64,000 nucleotides of DNA, taken from the NCBI RefSeq assembly GCF_030540765.1, contig NZ_JAUOEL010000001.1:1116001-1180000 (forward strand). Direction: 5' to 3'. Of this stretch, positions 46,501-55,103 are shown piece by piece. Both the position numbers and the translations under genes were made by a program. A model generated the notes under the pieces. That model made no database searches, was not told the DNA's origin, and saw only the letters and a program-made list of their open reading frames with translations. Origin of the DNA: Flavivirga jejuensis (GTDB lineage: Bacteria; Bacteroidota; Bacteroidia; Flavobacteriales; Flavobacteriaceae). The first letter of the stretch is position 1, and every line of letters starts with the position of its first letter.

Positions 46501-47163
46501 ATAACCTATAACAACAATTTCATTAAGAGTAGCTCTATTCTCTTTTAGCTTAACTGCTACCGTAGTTTGTCCGTTAAGTGCTAATTCAAGTGTTGTAAAC
46601 CCAACATAAGATATTACCAATACAGCGTCTGGGTTAGTTACTTGTATAGAAAACCGACCATCAAAATCTGCTTGTACACCATTAATGGTTCCTTTTACGC
46701 TAATATTTGCTCCGGGCAGCGGCTGCCCGTTTTGATCGGCAACTATACCCGAAATTTGTGTTTGTTGCTTCTTGTTATGTTCTCGATTAACTACAATGTT
46801 TTTTTGTTCTATTACTATAGTATTATCTTTTGATATTTCGTATTTAACATTGATGCCTGACAGGCTTTGCTCTAACAATTCTGATAAGGTTATAATACCT
46901 TTTTTTAATGCTACTTTAGGCGCATTGACAAATAAGCTTTCGGGATATAAAAACCGATACTTTGTTTGTTTCTTGATTATATTAAAAACCTCATATACAG
47001 AGACTTTTTTATCTTTATCGATTGAAACATTTTCCTGTGAAAAACTGTTTACCGAAGTAAAACTAAAAACGGTTGTGCATAGTAAGAAGATAAATATTCT
47101 CATAATATAAATCTGGAGCCGTTTCGGAATGAGAGAACGGACATTAATACATTTAATTTCCAT
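43591..47163 (-). CDS. SusC/RagA TonB-dependent transporter with STN domain
   Basis: The 1190-aa protein has an extended N-terminus and signal (MRIFIFLLCTTVFSF), then an STN domain (~50-115) that contacts FecR. A carboxypeptidase-like beta-sandwich (~135-220, SGIVADQNGQPLPGANISV), a plug (~225-335, IRGIGSINGGNPLILIDGV) and a 22-strand barrel with C-terminal TKTYVFGIDINL follow. The STN domain marks transporters that sense their own substrate through FecR and an ECF sigma factor; both genes lie just upstream. It would import the SusD-bound ligand with TonB energy. Confidence 0.96.
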   Translation of the reverse strand: MEIKCINVRSLIPKRLQIYIMRIFIFLLCTTVFSFTSVNSFSQENVSIDKDKKVSVYEVFNIIKKQTKYRFLYPESLFVNAPKVALKKGIITLSELLEQSLSGINVKYEISKDNTIVIEQKNIVVNREHNKKQQTQISGIVADQNGQPLPGANISVKGTINGVQADFDGRFSIQVTNPDAVLVISYVGFTTLELALNGQTTVAVKLKENRATLNEIVVIGYGTQKKINVTGAVATIQPNDFQNNIASNTGQLLQGISPNLNVTLSDGDINNEADIDIRGIGSINGGNPLILIDGVQGNLNRINPRDIASISVLKDAASASIYGARASFGVILITTKKAREGDVKINYTSNYGWSTPTIRTDNFITDGLEWARLSDQLSLLENTSTYLGYTNEDYAYLEARQQDPSLPSVLIKTVNGVERYVHYGNTDWWDTIFENQQPQSEHNLNLSGGTEKMKFYLSGRYLTRKGIYKINPDNLDVYTLRNRVNIKPADWVEIGNSINVFSKKYTHPATNTRFIDGTDNNEDWRKYTFHAAPLYMPTNPDGSIIIRGAYTNNRDIADGTFADLLYGKSKGVEKDFEIFNTSTVQLNILKGLKVNADYSFRWRNQSEWVRIISTPFTNQPNGEGVALYKTNTQTYKELERKTLYQAVNAYAAYNIKPIDFLDITTLIGFNQEWNSFKRNIANRNGNISENLNSFGLANGDNIFLTSTEEEWAIRAGFYRLSFDLFEKYLFEMNGRFDLSSRFPKEDRLGMFPSASAGWILSKEDFWKQLNLPINTFKLRGSYGELGNQNVGAYDYISTFSIDQSNYIVEDAQIDYLTTPQPISSNYTWERTKTLNLGVDLGAFNNRFNVTFDWFQRDVVDMLTQGTQLPSVFGATEPDENAADLRTKGFELTLAWRDQFKLGNSDFKYHASFVLGDSRTHITIFDNPNGDIEQFYVGKEVGEIWGYTVEGFFQSDDEYLSHADQTLVNERIVNNYLINHPVAGDIKFTDLNGDGVISPGDLTVEDPGDLQRIGNTNPRYNYGITLGAEYKGFDVSVFAQGIMKRDWNPGTDNGFFWGPFARQYQNFYPKSIVDNSWTPENPNAYFPRLAVYAERGGPYEGAQLGVNSNKYLQNAAYLRVKNLTVGYTIPQVLVNKLRLDKVRLYGTGMNLFTFSPIYKNNPDRTIDPEQLGNGNAYPFTKTYVFGIDINL

Positions 47164-47254
47164 AAATTTGTATGGTGTTGATTATATATAATTAATACTC
47201 AATTGAAGGAGCGAAGTTTACGACACCGCTAAATGTTTGACTTCGCTCTATTTT

Positions 47255-48436
47255 TTATTTTAAAATTATTATCCTGTCTTTTATTTCATAGCTTTTAATG
47301 ATTTTGAATTTTTTAATTGTTTCCAGTATGTCGTCCATTTTTTGTGTTTTATCAAGAACACCAAAGAACTTAACATCTTCTAACGATTTGTCATTAAAGA
47401 TAACTTCCACATCATACCATTTACATAGTATAGCCATTATCTCTTTTAATGATTTTCTTTCAAAGCTAAAAAAACCATCTTTCCATGATACTTCATTGTA
47501 AACATCTACTTCTTTTATCTGAAAATCTATAGTCTTAAGATTAAAACTTGATTGCTGATTGGGCTTTAAATTTTGTTTTTTGTTTTTGTAGTTCACTGCT
47601 ACTTTTCCTTCTACTAATGTTGTATAAACACTAGTATCGTCTTTATAAGCTTTAATATTAAATTCGGTACCAATAACGTCAACTTCATGAGCGTTATGCA
47701 ATACTTTAAATCTTGAACCTCCGTTGTCTGAACTTGGAGATACATCAAAATAAGCTTCGCCATAAACTAGATCTACCTGCCTGCCTTGTCCTCCTGTAAA
47801 TGCTACCGGGTATTTTAACTGTGATTCTGAATTTAACCAAACCTGAGTACCATCAGACAATTTTATATTGAATTGACCACCTCTAGGTACTGTTAAATAA
47901 TGGTATGCTCGTTTTTTTGGTGTTTTTTCTTCTGTATTATATATCAATTTCTCTCCATTACTACTGGCATTTGGTATTTGAAATGATTCTCCTTTATTTA
48001 AAGTCACCTGAATGCCATCTTCTAAAGTCAGTATTGCTTTATATGTTCCGGGTTCAATACTGCTGGTCTTTGTTATTACTGGAGTGCCACTTACATCACT
48101 ATTAAAGAGGCTATCTCTAAAAAAATAAGTTGTTGTTATAATCCCAATAAGAACGGCTGCAACTGCATAACTTATCTTTTTACGTATGCTTTTAAGCTTA
48201 ATCACTTGCTTTTCCTTAGCCATTTCTTTATTTAGCATGGCCTGGGTTTTACCTGTATTAAATTTTCTCATCCTATAATCCATGGCATAATTTAGCCTAA
48301 GGTAATCATGGAATAACACTTTGTTATTGTCATCCTCAATCCATTTTGTTAATTCTTCTACCTCTAAAGTAGTTGCTTGGTTTGTAAGGTATTTCGTGAT
48401 AATATGTTCTATTTTTTTCGTCGCCATTCGCTTCAT
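47255..48436 (-). CDS. FecR-type anti-sigma factor
   Basis: The 393-aa protein has an N-terminal cytoplasmic region (~1-85, FecR_N-like, HIITKYLTNQATTLEVEEL) and one membrane helix (~92-108). A periplasmic FecR domain (~185-285, YLTVPRGGQFNIKLSDGTQV) and a DUF4974 tail (~315-390, FFSFERKSLKEIMAILCKWY) follow. It holds the sigma factor inactive until the STN domain of SusC reports substrate. Another start at Met4 is possible. It is divergent from the sigma gene with ~100 bp between them. Confidence 0.94.
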   Translation of the reverse strand: MKRMATKKIEHIITKYLTNQATTLEVEELTKWIEDDNNKVLFHDYLRLNYAMDYRMRKFNTGKTQAMLNKEMAKEKQVIKLKSIRKKISYAVAAVLIGIITTTYFFRDSLFNSDVSGTPVITKTSSIEPGTYKAILTLEDGIQVTLNKGESFQIPNASSNGEKLIYNTEEKTPKKRAYHYLTVPRGGQFNIKLSDGTQVWLNSESQLKYPVAFTGGQGRQVDLVYGEAYFDVSPSSDNGGSRFKVLHNAHEVDVIGTEFNIKAYKDDTSVYTTLVEGKVAVNYKNKKQNLKPNQQSSFNLKTIDFQIKEVDVYNEVSWKDGFFSFERKSLKEIMAILCKWYDVEVIFNDKSLEDVKFFGVLDKTQKMDDILETIKKFKIIKSYEIKDRIIILK

Positions 48437-48534
48437 TATATTTATATATTACCATAACGTTATAATTTTATACAACCCTAATATAGAGGTGCTTTTTTTT
48501 ATATTTTAGCACCAAGCCATACATAATACTATTC

Positions 48535-49158
48535 ATGCTAACCCCATCTCTTAATAAAGTGCTCCATAAATTTGCTAACGATATCGTTTTAATACAGGCC
48601 TTGAAAAAAGGAGATTCTGACGCTTATACCTTTTTGGTGAACAGTTTCCACCAAAAACTTTGTATTTATGCTTATAACCTGACTAATAATTATGACTTAA
48701 CCGAAGATATAGTTCAAAATGTTTTTATAAGCTTTTGGAAGAATAAACATAGATTAAAAGATGATTTTGTTATTAAAAGCTATTTATACAGATCTGTTTA
48801 TAACGAATTTATAAACCAGTACCGAAAACAAAAACCAATATCCCCACTTGAACAGGAACATATTGAAGGTTTAAACGCCATCGTTGAAAATGAAGATGGG
48901 GAATCTTTAGAAATACTTATTAAGCTGGTTAAACAAGAAATTGAAAACCTGCCACCTAAATGCAAACAAACATTTATTTTAAGCAAGCAGGAAGGGCTTA
49001 GCAATATTGAAATTGCGGAGTACATGAACATTTCATTAAAATCTGTCGAGGCACATATAACGCAGGCTTTTAAATTAATACGAAAAAAAGTCGGGGAGAA
49101 AGCCCATTGTATTTTGTTTTTGTTGTTTGGTACTCCTAAAAACGTTTTAACGTTTTAA
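48535..49158 (+). CDS. ECF RNA polymerase sigma factor (Bacteroidota FecI-like)
   Basis: The 207-aa protein has sigma region 2 (~15-85, DAYTFLVNSFHQKLCIYAYN, EDIVQNVFISFW) and region 4 (~130-185, LPPKCKQTFILSKQEGLSNI, KSVEAHITQAFKLIRKK). It pairs with the FecR and STN-SusC genes read in the opposite direction. It is expected to switch on the GDPD locus when the ligand is bound. The C-terminus has a short hydrophobic extension (CILFLLFG). Confidence 0.94.
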   Translation: MLTPSLNKVLHKFANDIVLIQALKKGDSDAYTFLVNSFHQKLCIYAYNLTNNYDLTEDIVQNVFISFWKNKHRLKDDFVIKSYLYRSVYNEFINQYRKQKPISPLEQEHIEGLNAIVENEDGESLEILIKLVKQEIENLPPKCKQTFILSKQEGLSNIEIAEYMNISLKSVEAHITQAFKLIRKKVGEKAHCILFLLFGTPKNVLTF

Positions 49159-49271
49159 CTAAAATTCGATTCTCGGTACAAATTTTACTCATTTCAGTCG
49201 TGAAATCCACTCGAATGGACAAATTCTTTTCATAATATGCTTAAATCAAAATAAAATATCATAATACAATT

Positions 49272-49306
49272 AGACCCGACAGGTTTTTTAAACCTGTCGG
49301 GTCTCT
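49272..49306. terminator. Bidirectional hairpin terminator
   Basis: A perfect stem of about 14 bp, AGACCCGACAGGTTT / AAACCTGTCGGGTCT, in the gap after the sigma gene. The T-run is weak, so it may work as a transcript-end or stabilising structure. Confidence 0.65.
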
Positions 49307-49373
49307 CAAAATACAAACATATTTTATGCCAAATAGTTTTGATTCAGCTATATCTAATAGGTTACATTTAGCC

Positions 49374-49556
49374 AAAAAGTTGTTTCGTCATTCTGAGGAG
49401 TCTCGCCCGGGGGCGGAACGACGTGAGAATCTGTTTATTCTTAACTTCGGTTCATACTTTGAACTCAAATTAAACAGATTGCCACAGTCTTAACCCGATC
49501 TCGATCCGATAGCTTATCGGGATCGGGACTCCTTCGCAATGACAAAACAACTTTTT
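49374..49556. repeat. Imperfect long inverted repeat (~183 bp) with nested hairpins
   Basis: Outer arms: AAAAAGTTGTTTCGTCATTC at the left and AATGACAAAACAACTTTTT at the right. Nested arms: AATCTGTTTA/TAAACAGATT, and CCCGATCTCGATCCGATAG with TATCGGGATCGGGA. It resembles the GTCATT...AATGAC type of intergenic repeat often seen in Bacteroidota genomes. The 49159-49635 gap has no gene. Confidence 0.75.
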
Positions 49557-49635
49557 AGACCTTCATTTTTAGCTTTAAAATAAGAAATAACAGTTTTCGA
49601 TACGTCTCCTAAAGTCGACACTCGAACTAAAAATA

Positions 49636-50670
49636 CTACTTAACAACCAGTTTTAAAGACTCTGTAAACTCCTGAGATTTTACTTGAAGCATATAAATAC
49701 CTGCTGGCAATTTACCTAGGCTGTTGATAGTATGCTTATGATGTCCTTTATTAAATAATTGTTCTTTTTCTTCGTAAACCAATTGCCCTTTTAAATTAAA
49801 TAATCTAAAACTGACAGCACTGTTTGCTTCCAGTCCAAAATCCAGATAAAGGGTTTCTTCCAATGGATTAGGGTATAGCTTTAAATCTTTAAAAATAGTA
49901 TCATCTGTTAAGCCTTCTTCTATTGCTTCAGGCTGCACAGCAACTTTCGTACCTGCACTTTTATTTTGAATATTACTAAGGTGATGTCTTAATGCCGAAC
50001 GAAGTGTCGTAAATTGAGCATCACCATGCATTTTCCATACTTTAGAAGTATTTCGTATAAAAATAGCAAGGTCGTAATCCAGACTTGTTTCACCGGTAAG
50101 CTCACCTATGTGGCTACTCAATGTGCCTAAATTAGAGTCCATACCAAAGAAAACCGGGGCGAACTTATAATTGCTGGTTCCTTCATCTACGCCTATACCT
50201 GTAAAATGATGTCCTAAAATAAAAGTAAATGTACCGTCTACACCCAAATCGTCGTATATTATGTAATCTAAATTGACACTTTTTCCAATTCCGGATATAC
50301 TGGTAGGGCGCCGAACATACCATCTTAAATTCCCTTCATCATTTATAACTCCAATTTCATAAACCAAATAACCACTCAATGTAAATGAGTAAACAATAGC
50401 TGTATTTCCACTTGGCACTGGTGGAAAATCCTCTGGTGAAAAGTCTGCTGTTATTAAAAAACAATCTGCACCTGCTGTTTGTAGTTTTCCTCTGGCTGTT
50501 GTAAAAGGTACTGTTCGTCCTCCATCAACACTTATAATCCAGTCATTGGGATCGGTAATCCCTAATGCATTGGTTAAGTTGCTCTGGGCACAAACTGTAG
50601 CTAAAAAAGCTGTAAATACAAATGCTGTTAGCGTCAGGTTTCTTTTTATGTTTTGTTGTATCTTTTTCAT
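49636..50670 (-). CDS. Secreted unrecognised protein with T9SS sorting domain
   Basis: The 344-aa protein has a signal peptide (AFLATVCAQS). The body (~28-250) is beta-rich and unrecognised. The last ~80 residues form a type IX sorting domain (LKLYPNPLEETLYLDFG ... LPAGIYMLQVKSQEF). It starts 3 bp after the GDPD-like gene stop, so the two are co-expressed and the protein probably acts with it at the cell surface. Confidence 0.75.
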   Translation of the reverse strand: MKKIQQNIKRNLTLTAFVFTAFLATVCAQSNLTNALGITDPNDWIISVDGGRTVPFTTARGKLQTAGADCFLITADFSPEDFPPVPSGNTAIVYSFTLSGYLVYEIGVINDEGNLRWYVRRPTSISGIGKSVNLDYIIYDDLGVDGTFTFILGHHFTGIGVDEGTSNYKFAPVFFGMDSNLGTLSSHIGELTGETSLDYDLAIFIRNTSKVWKMHGDAQFTTLRSALRHHLSNIQNKSAGTKVAVQPEAIEEGLTDDTIFKDLKLYPNPLEETLYLDFGLEANSAVSFRLFNLKGQLVYEEKEQLFNKGHHKHTINSLGKLPAGIYMLQVKSQEFTESLKLVVK

Positions 50671-50673
50671 GTT

Positions 50674-52464
50674 CTAATCGTTTAATTGGTTCCATATATC
50701 CGGACGGTCGGTTGTAATTACGGCATGTTTAAAAAATGGCTGTTGTAGTAACCATAAATGATCTCCCCTCCTGTCAGTTCCTGGGTCTTTAATATTCCAG
50801 CTGCTCCACCTGTTTACGGTTCCTTTACCACCTACAGGCTCTTCTGAGAAAATACCTGCTCTACGACCCGTCATGTCATAAATATATTCCATTACGTTAC
50901 CGCTTGTTACAGTAGAACCATTAGAATCGGTAAAACTAAATTCTCCGGTTAGCATCACTGAGGTTTGGTTATCATAATCGTTAAAGAAATTGGTTTCATA
51001 GTACAGTACCGATTCGTTATGAGCAAACCAGTCGTCTAAAAACTTTTGGATTTTTTTGGGATCATACGCTTCACTACCCGCTACTTTCCATTGGTCATTC
51101 TTTGCTATTAAAGGTGCCCAAAGGACTTTATTAAACTTATCTTCACTAACAGGATTTGTACCAGTTGTTAAAGCTGCTTTTATATCTTCATAATTTGCAT
51201 AGGTTTTTATGGCCAAATGCTTAAGATCGTCCGAATCTGTATTATTAATTGCAAACTTAAGGTTGTTATACAAGGACATATTTTTGCGTTCCTGAGTTTG
51301 CCAGTCGCAGAGCTGTGTACAGGAAGTGTCTTGCCCATGCGATTCTAAATTTTTCATATCGACACAAACAATTAAATTATTGGCTACAGCATAATCGACC
51401 AACTCATCAAAAAACATAATTTTTTCATTGCCAACCTCTTCACTCCTAGGCTTTTTAAGAGATAGTGTTTTTAAATGTGCTCGGGTACTATTAAAAATAT
51501 AACCTGAAGAAGCATTTGTGTACCTAGTAAGTACAAAATCATGAAAACATGCTAAATCGGCTGGTACTCCAAAGGTACTTGCATTAGTTGGATCTGTATA
51601 GTTTGTTACCCCTATTGGCATAATATCGCTTTCTACCATTAGATACTTAGTCCCGGCTGCTGTTATGGCCCCAATTGTATTCTCCTGATTTGTATCCGGT
51701 TTTCCCCAAACACCCCGATGTGCCTGAACCTTAACGTCGATTGCACTTAAACTAGGGATAGATCTTACCGCATCAAGCTTAGCACAAACACCTGTCCTAG
51801 TTATATGACAACCATGATCAATTCTATACTCTTGTTGCTTGATAAAATCTTTTGGATACAACGTTCCTACTCCTGGAACAACCACTTTTTTAATATCAGA
51901 AAGTTTTACCTCACTTGGTAGCTTTAATTCAATTCTTACTTGAAAATGTCTATTCACAAAAAAACCAGTGCCATTAACATGATCATTAGCAAACTTGCTC
52001 ATTTTTGAAAAATAGGTATAACCGGAAGTGCTTCTTTTGTCTCTTTTACAATAATAATCATACCATCCCTTATAAATGTATTCCTTCTCTTCTCCCACTG
52101 ACTGTAATTCAGTTTCGGAACTCCCCTCGGCAGTGGCTCTATATAACAACAAGTCATTAAATGGCGTATTGCTACCAGTACATGGGTTGTCAATATATCC
52201 TCGTGAGGCAACAGCAAAAATTACTTCAGGATACATACTTAATTCGACCTTACCATTCCAGGACGCATTGGAACTCACAACCAGAATACCATGATTCCTG
52301 TTAGTAAGCGGTTCATAAGGACTTTCATAAAAGGCGCCATCTATATTTCTGGTATTAAGGCTTTTAAGTACTGTGTATGTAGGAGAGCTTTGTGCTAAAC
52401 TGGCATTAAAGCATAGAACCCCAAGAAACAGGGTTAGTACATGTTTAATTATATAATTTTTCAT
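50674..52464 (-). CDS. Secreted GDPD-like phosphodiesterase with N-terminal extension
   Basis: The 596-aa protein has a signal peptide (ending ASLAQ). Residues ~25-240 are an unrecognised beta-rich, Cys-containing domain (CTGSNTPFNDLLLYR). A GDPD barrel follows from ~245: His near 249 in QAHRGVWGKPDTNQENT, then YLMVESDI and CFHDFVLTRYT, the equivalents of the metal-binding Glu and second catalytic His. Many insertions relative to the two other GDPDs suggest a different substrate. It is the third such enzyme in the locus. Confidence 0.8.
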   Translation of the reverse strand: MKNYIIKHVLTLFLGVLCFNASLAQSSPTYTVLKSLNTRNIDGAFYESPYEPLTNRNHGILVVSSNASWNGKVELSMYPEVIFAVASRGYIDNPCTGSNTPFNDLLLYRATAEGSSETELQSVGEEKEYIYKGWYDYYCKRDKRSTSGYTYFSKMSKFANDHVNGTGFFVNRHFQVRIELKLPSEVKLSDIKKVVVPGVGTLYPKDFIKQQEYRIDHGCHITRTGVCAKLDAVRSIPSLSAIDVKVQAHRGVWGKPDTNQENTIGAITAAGTKYLMVESDIMPIGVTNYTDPTNASTFGVPADLACFHDFVLTRYTNASSGYIFNSTRAHLKTLSLKKPRSEEVGNEKIMFFDELVDYAVANNLIVCVDMKNLESHGQDTSCTQLCDWQTQERKNMSLYNNLKFAINNTDSDDLKHLAIKTYANYEDIKAALTTGTNPVSEDKFNKVLWAPLIAKNDQWKVAGSEAYDPKKIQKFLDDWFAHNESVLYYETNFFNDYDNQTSVMLTGEFSFTDSNGSTVTSGNVMEYIYDMTGRRAGIFSEEPVGGKGTVNRWSSWNIKDPGTDRRGDHLWLLQQPFFKHAVITTDRPDIWNQLND

Positions 52465-52471
52465 AATATTT

Positions 52472-53233
52472 TTATTTTAGTTTTGCTTCTAATGCCGCTA
52501 AACGAGCCATAAGCATATCAATTTGCTTTTTCTGGTTAATGGTATGAAGGGTTAATTCTTCGATCGTTTTTACCATACGCTTAGTCATGTCTGAAACTTC
52601 AAAACCACTTTTTTCTACTACTTCTGCCGATGGCATAGTGTGTAAATGCCCCGTTTTTTTAATGTTATTTTCAACCTCTTCCAGACTGGGTAAGTTATAA
52701 TCCTTATCAAAAACATAATCTGGCCAGTCTTCTAAATCTGCCAAGGCCAAGTCGCTGGTTACAATACCTTCTTCTACCCATAATAAAAAGTCTTTGTATT
52801 TATCATCGGTATGGTCATCAAAACCTTCATGTACCCCGTCATTTTCAGAGATGTAAACACGACCGTCAAAGTGCGCTATGGTACCGGGTATTGCTTCATC
52901 TGTACCTACTGTAAGAGCTTTGGGTATTTTTACGACCCCACCATTTTCAAGTATAAGATGTGATACAAATGCCGCATTTTGTGTACCTGGCGGATCTATT
53001 ATTCTTCCTATACCTAGTCCATCAAGAATATCGGTATTATAAATTGACCATACTTCATCGCCATTTAATCTCAAAGAAGAAACTCCAATTGAAGTATTGG
53101 CATTAACAGTAAAAGATGAATATGTAGTCCCCTCTTCATCAATAAATTGAGCTTTTGCAGATAATGTGAAGCCTATTAACAATAAAACTAAAACGTAATG
53201 TGTTGTTTTTGTAATGTTTTGTTTTGTTTTCAT
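52472..53233 (-). CDS. Surface protein with coiled-coil tail, paralogue 1
   Basis: The 253-aa protein has a signal peptide (LIGFTLSAKAQ). The second half is nearly the same as the C-terminal part of the next gene (53346): GTIAHFDGRVYISENDG, LADLEDWPDYVF, SLEEVENNIKKTGHLHTMPS. It ends in a coiled coil (IDMLMARLAALEAKLK). This tail pattern is common in Bacteroidota phage-tail-like or surface proteins whose ends form trimers. The stop is 7 bp from the GDPD start, so it is likely translated with it. Function unknown. Confidence 0.75.
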   Translation of the reverse strand: MKTKQNITKTTHYVLVLLLIGFTLSAKAQFIDEEGTTYSSFTVNANTSIGVSSLRLNGDEVWSIYNTDILDGLGIGRIIDPPGTQNAAFVSHLILENGGVVKIPKALTVGTDEAIPGTIAHFDGRVYISENDGVHEGFDDHTDDKYKDFLLWVEEGIVTSDLALADLEDWPDYVFDKDYNLPSLEEVENNIKKTGHLHTMPSAEVVEKSGFEVSDMTKRMVKTIEELTLHTINQKKQIDMLMARLAALEAKLK

Positions 53234-53240
53234 GATTTTT

Positions 53241-53332
53241 AATATTTATTCGGGTTATTATTCTATTTAGTTATTTAAATATGTACATATACCCATAAAA
53301 CGTTATGGCTTTTTTAAACCCTAACCTTTTTA
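53241..53332 (-). promoter_or_regulatory. Duplicated upstream block, copy 1
   Basis: The block upstream of the gene at 52472 matches 54401-54490. Shared features are TTTATTCGGGTTA, ATGTACATATACCC, AAAACGTT and TTTAAACCCTAACC in the same order. This probably holds the promoter of each paralogue. Confidence 0.6.
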
Positions 53333-53345
53333 ATTTAACAAGTGT

Positions 53346-54392
53346 TTACTTAAGCTTTATTTCTAATGCCTCTAAGCGAGCCATAAGCATCTCAATTTGT
53401 TTCTCCTGATTGATTATTTGCTTCTCCTGATTAATGGTATAAAGGGTTAATTCTTCAATGGTTTTTACCATACGCTTGGTCATGTCTGATACTTCAAAAC
53501 CATTTTTTTCCACAACTTCTGCCGATGGCATAGTGTGTAAATGGCCTGTTTTTTTTATGTTATTTTCTACTTCTTCCAGACTGGGTAAGTTGTAACCTTC
53601 TCCAAAAACATAATCTGGCCAGTCTTCTAAATCAGCAATAGCAAAATCGTTGCTTACTATACCTTCTTCTACCCAAAGTAGGTAATCTAGGTATCTATTA
53701 TCGGTATGGTCATCAAAACCTTCATGGGTCCCGTCATTTTCAGAGATGTATACACGGCCGTCAAAGTGTGCTATGGTACCGGGTATTGCTTCATTTGTAC
53801 CTACCGTAAGGCCTTCGGATATTTGTACGATCCCGTCATTGTCAATGAGTAATCTAACTTCACTCGCACCACGAACGTTAGTACCATAGTCTCCAATAAA
53901 AAATTCTCCGGAATTTTCGTCAGAGCCGTTTACTCCAATAAAGTAATTTTTTAATACCTGGCTATAATCAGTATTCATGCGTGTTAGCATTAATCCTGCT
54001 GAGCCATTATTGCGGTCTACTCGAATCACTCCATCCGAGCCACGAATATGTAATCCTCTTTCTGGGTGTAAATCGGTAAGGCCGATGCCAACTCTGCCAC
54101 CATAAGATTTATGCATTCTAACAACATCCTGAAAACCAATATCAGTCTGGAGTCTAAAAACGAATGAAGAAGGGTCTCCTATTAGCTCCCAATATCCATG
54201 ACCAGAAGCGGTATTATTATTTTGCATCCGTAACAAAGAATAATCATTGTCTCTATCATTGTCAATAGTAAAAATTTCTGAATTAGTAGCATTGGCATCA
54301 ATAACCTGTGCTTTTACTGTTAATGTAAAACCTATTAGTAATAAAATTAGGGCGTAATTTTTTGACCTTGTTATTTTTTGTTTTGTTTCCAT
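53346..54392 (-). CDS. Surface protein with coiled-coil tail, paralogue 2
   Basis: The 348-aa protein has a signal peptide (LIGFTLTVKAQ). The first half is longer than in paralogue 1 and contains GRVGIGLTDLHPERGLHIRG, resembling tail-fibre-type beta-helix proteins. The second half closely matches the gene at 52472. A repeated NQEKQI heptad lengthens the coiled coil (~325-345). The pair arose by tandem duplication that included the upstream ~95 bp. First gene of the 49.6-54.4 kb minus-strand run. Confidence 0.75.
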   Translation of the reverse strand: METKQKITRSKNYALILLLIGFTLTVKAQVIDANATNSEIFTIDNDRDNDYSLLRMQNNNTASGHGYWELIGDPSSFVFRLQTDIGFQDVVRMHKSYGGRVGIGLTDLHPERGLHIRGSDGVIRVDRNNGSAGLMLTRMNTDYSQVLKNYFIGVNGSDENSGEFFIGDYGTNVRGASEVRLLIDNDGIVQISEGLTVGTNEAIPGTIAHFDGRVYISENDGTHEGFDDHTDNRYLDYLLWVEEGIVSNDFAIADLEDWPDYVFGEGYNLPSLEEVENNIKKTGHLHTMPSAEVVEKNGFEVSDMTKRMVKTIEELTLYTINQEKQIINQEKQIEMLMARLEALEIKLK

Positions 54393-54400
54393 AATTTTTT

Positions 54401-54490
54401 AATGTTTATTCGGGTTAAACTTTACTTAATTGTTTAAATATGTACATATACCCGTAAAACGTTCTGTTTTTTTTAAACCCTAACCTTTTT
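54401..54490 (-). promoter_or_regulatory. Duplicated upstream block, copy 2
   Basis: The block upstream of the gene at 53346 is the partner of 53241-53332, with the same ordered elements and a few substitutions. Confidence 0.6.
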
Positions 54491-54530
54491 AATGTTACCA
54501 AAATGCTAACATTTTTTATAGCTTAATATA

Positions 54531-54574
54531 AACCTGAAAACTAAAACGATATAACGTTTTAGTTTTCAGGTTTT
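54531..54574. terminator. Hairpin terminator
   Basis: A perfect 18-bp stem, AACCTGAAAACTAAAACG / CGTTTTAGTTTTCAGGTT, with a 6-nt loop, between the surface-protein genes and the element on the right. 54575-54877 shows no gene. Confidence 0.75.
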
Positions 54575-54877
54575 CACACAAAATGAGTTTGTAATACTTT
54601 TTATGATATGAAGTGAATGACTTTGTAGATCTACTTTAAGCCTATGCTTCTGATTTTTCTTTAGGAAAACCCTAGCTCTTTTGCTATCTTCATTTACTTA
54701 GAAAAAGGGTTCAACTCTTACAAATTCAAGCCAGCTTGATTTGACGTGCAGGTTTTTTCTTTTATTCGTGAACCGTATAGATTCGGTGTGCACTAATTAT
54801 ATGTGTTTTGTACATACCGAATTGCACCCGATTTAGATGATATTATATGCTATTATCTGATGTGGTATAAAATTCAA

Positions 54878-54911
54878 AACCCTGTAAATCATAAATTTAC
54901 AAGGTTTTTAA
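54878..54911 (+). terminator. Hairpin terminator
   Basis: AACCCTGTAAAT / ATTTACAAGGTT stem (one mismatch) followed by TTTTAATG. It is probably the end of a transcript at the left border of the prophage-like region. Confidence 0.6.
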
Positions 54912-54931
54912 TGAGTTTTGATACCCAATAA

Positions 54932-54959
54932 GTGGAGTCGGAGAGTATTGCACCTTCTG
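54932..54959 (-). other. Possible tRNA-3'-end-like fragment (candidate attachment site)
   Basis: The reverse complement reads AGAAGGTGCAATACTCTCCG then ACTCCACT, resembling the T-arm and acceptor end of a tRNA. The T-stem pairs poorly and no tRNA body is present. It lies 145 bp before the tyrosine recombinase gene, where an attL would be expected. Confidence 0.2.
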
Positions 54960-55103
54960 TATTTTAATAACTATTTTTATAATTCAATTCAAGTTTAATC
55001 CCTTTATTTATGGGCTTTTTTTATATTTGTTATGTTATTGAGATATATTAAACTATAATAAAATTATCCACGATATTATCCACTAAACTATCAACTGGTT
55101 ATT

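Noticed and set aside
54932-54959. Complete tRNA gene
   Set aside because: Only a 3'-end-like fragment with weak T-stem pairing is present; there is no cloverleaf body.
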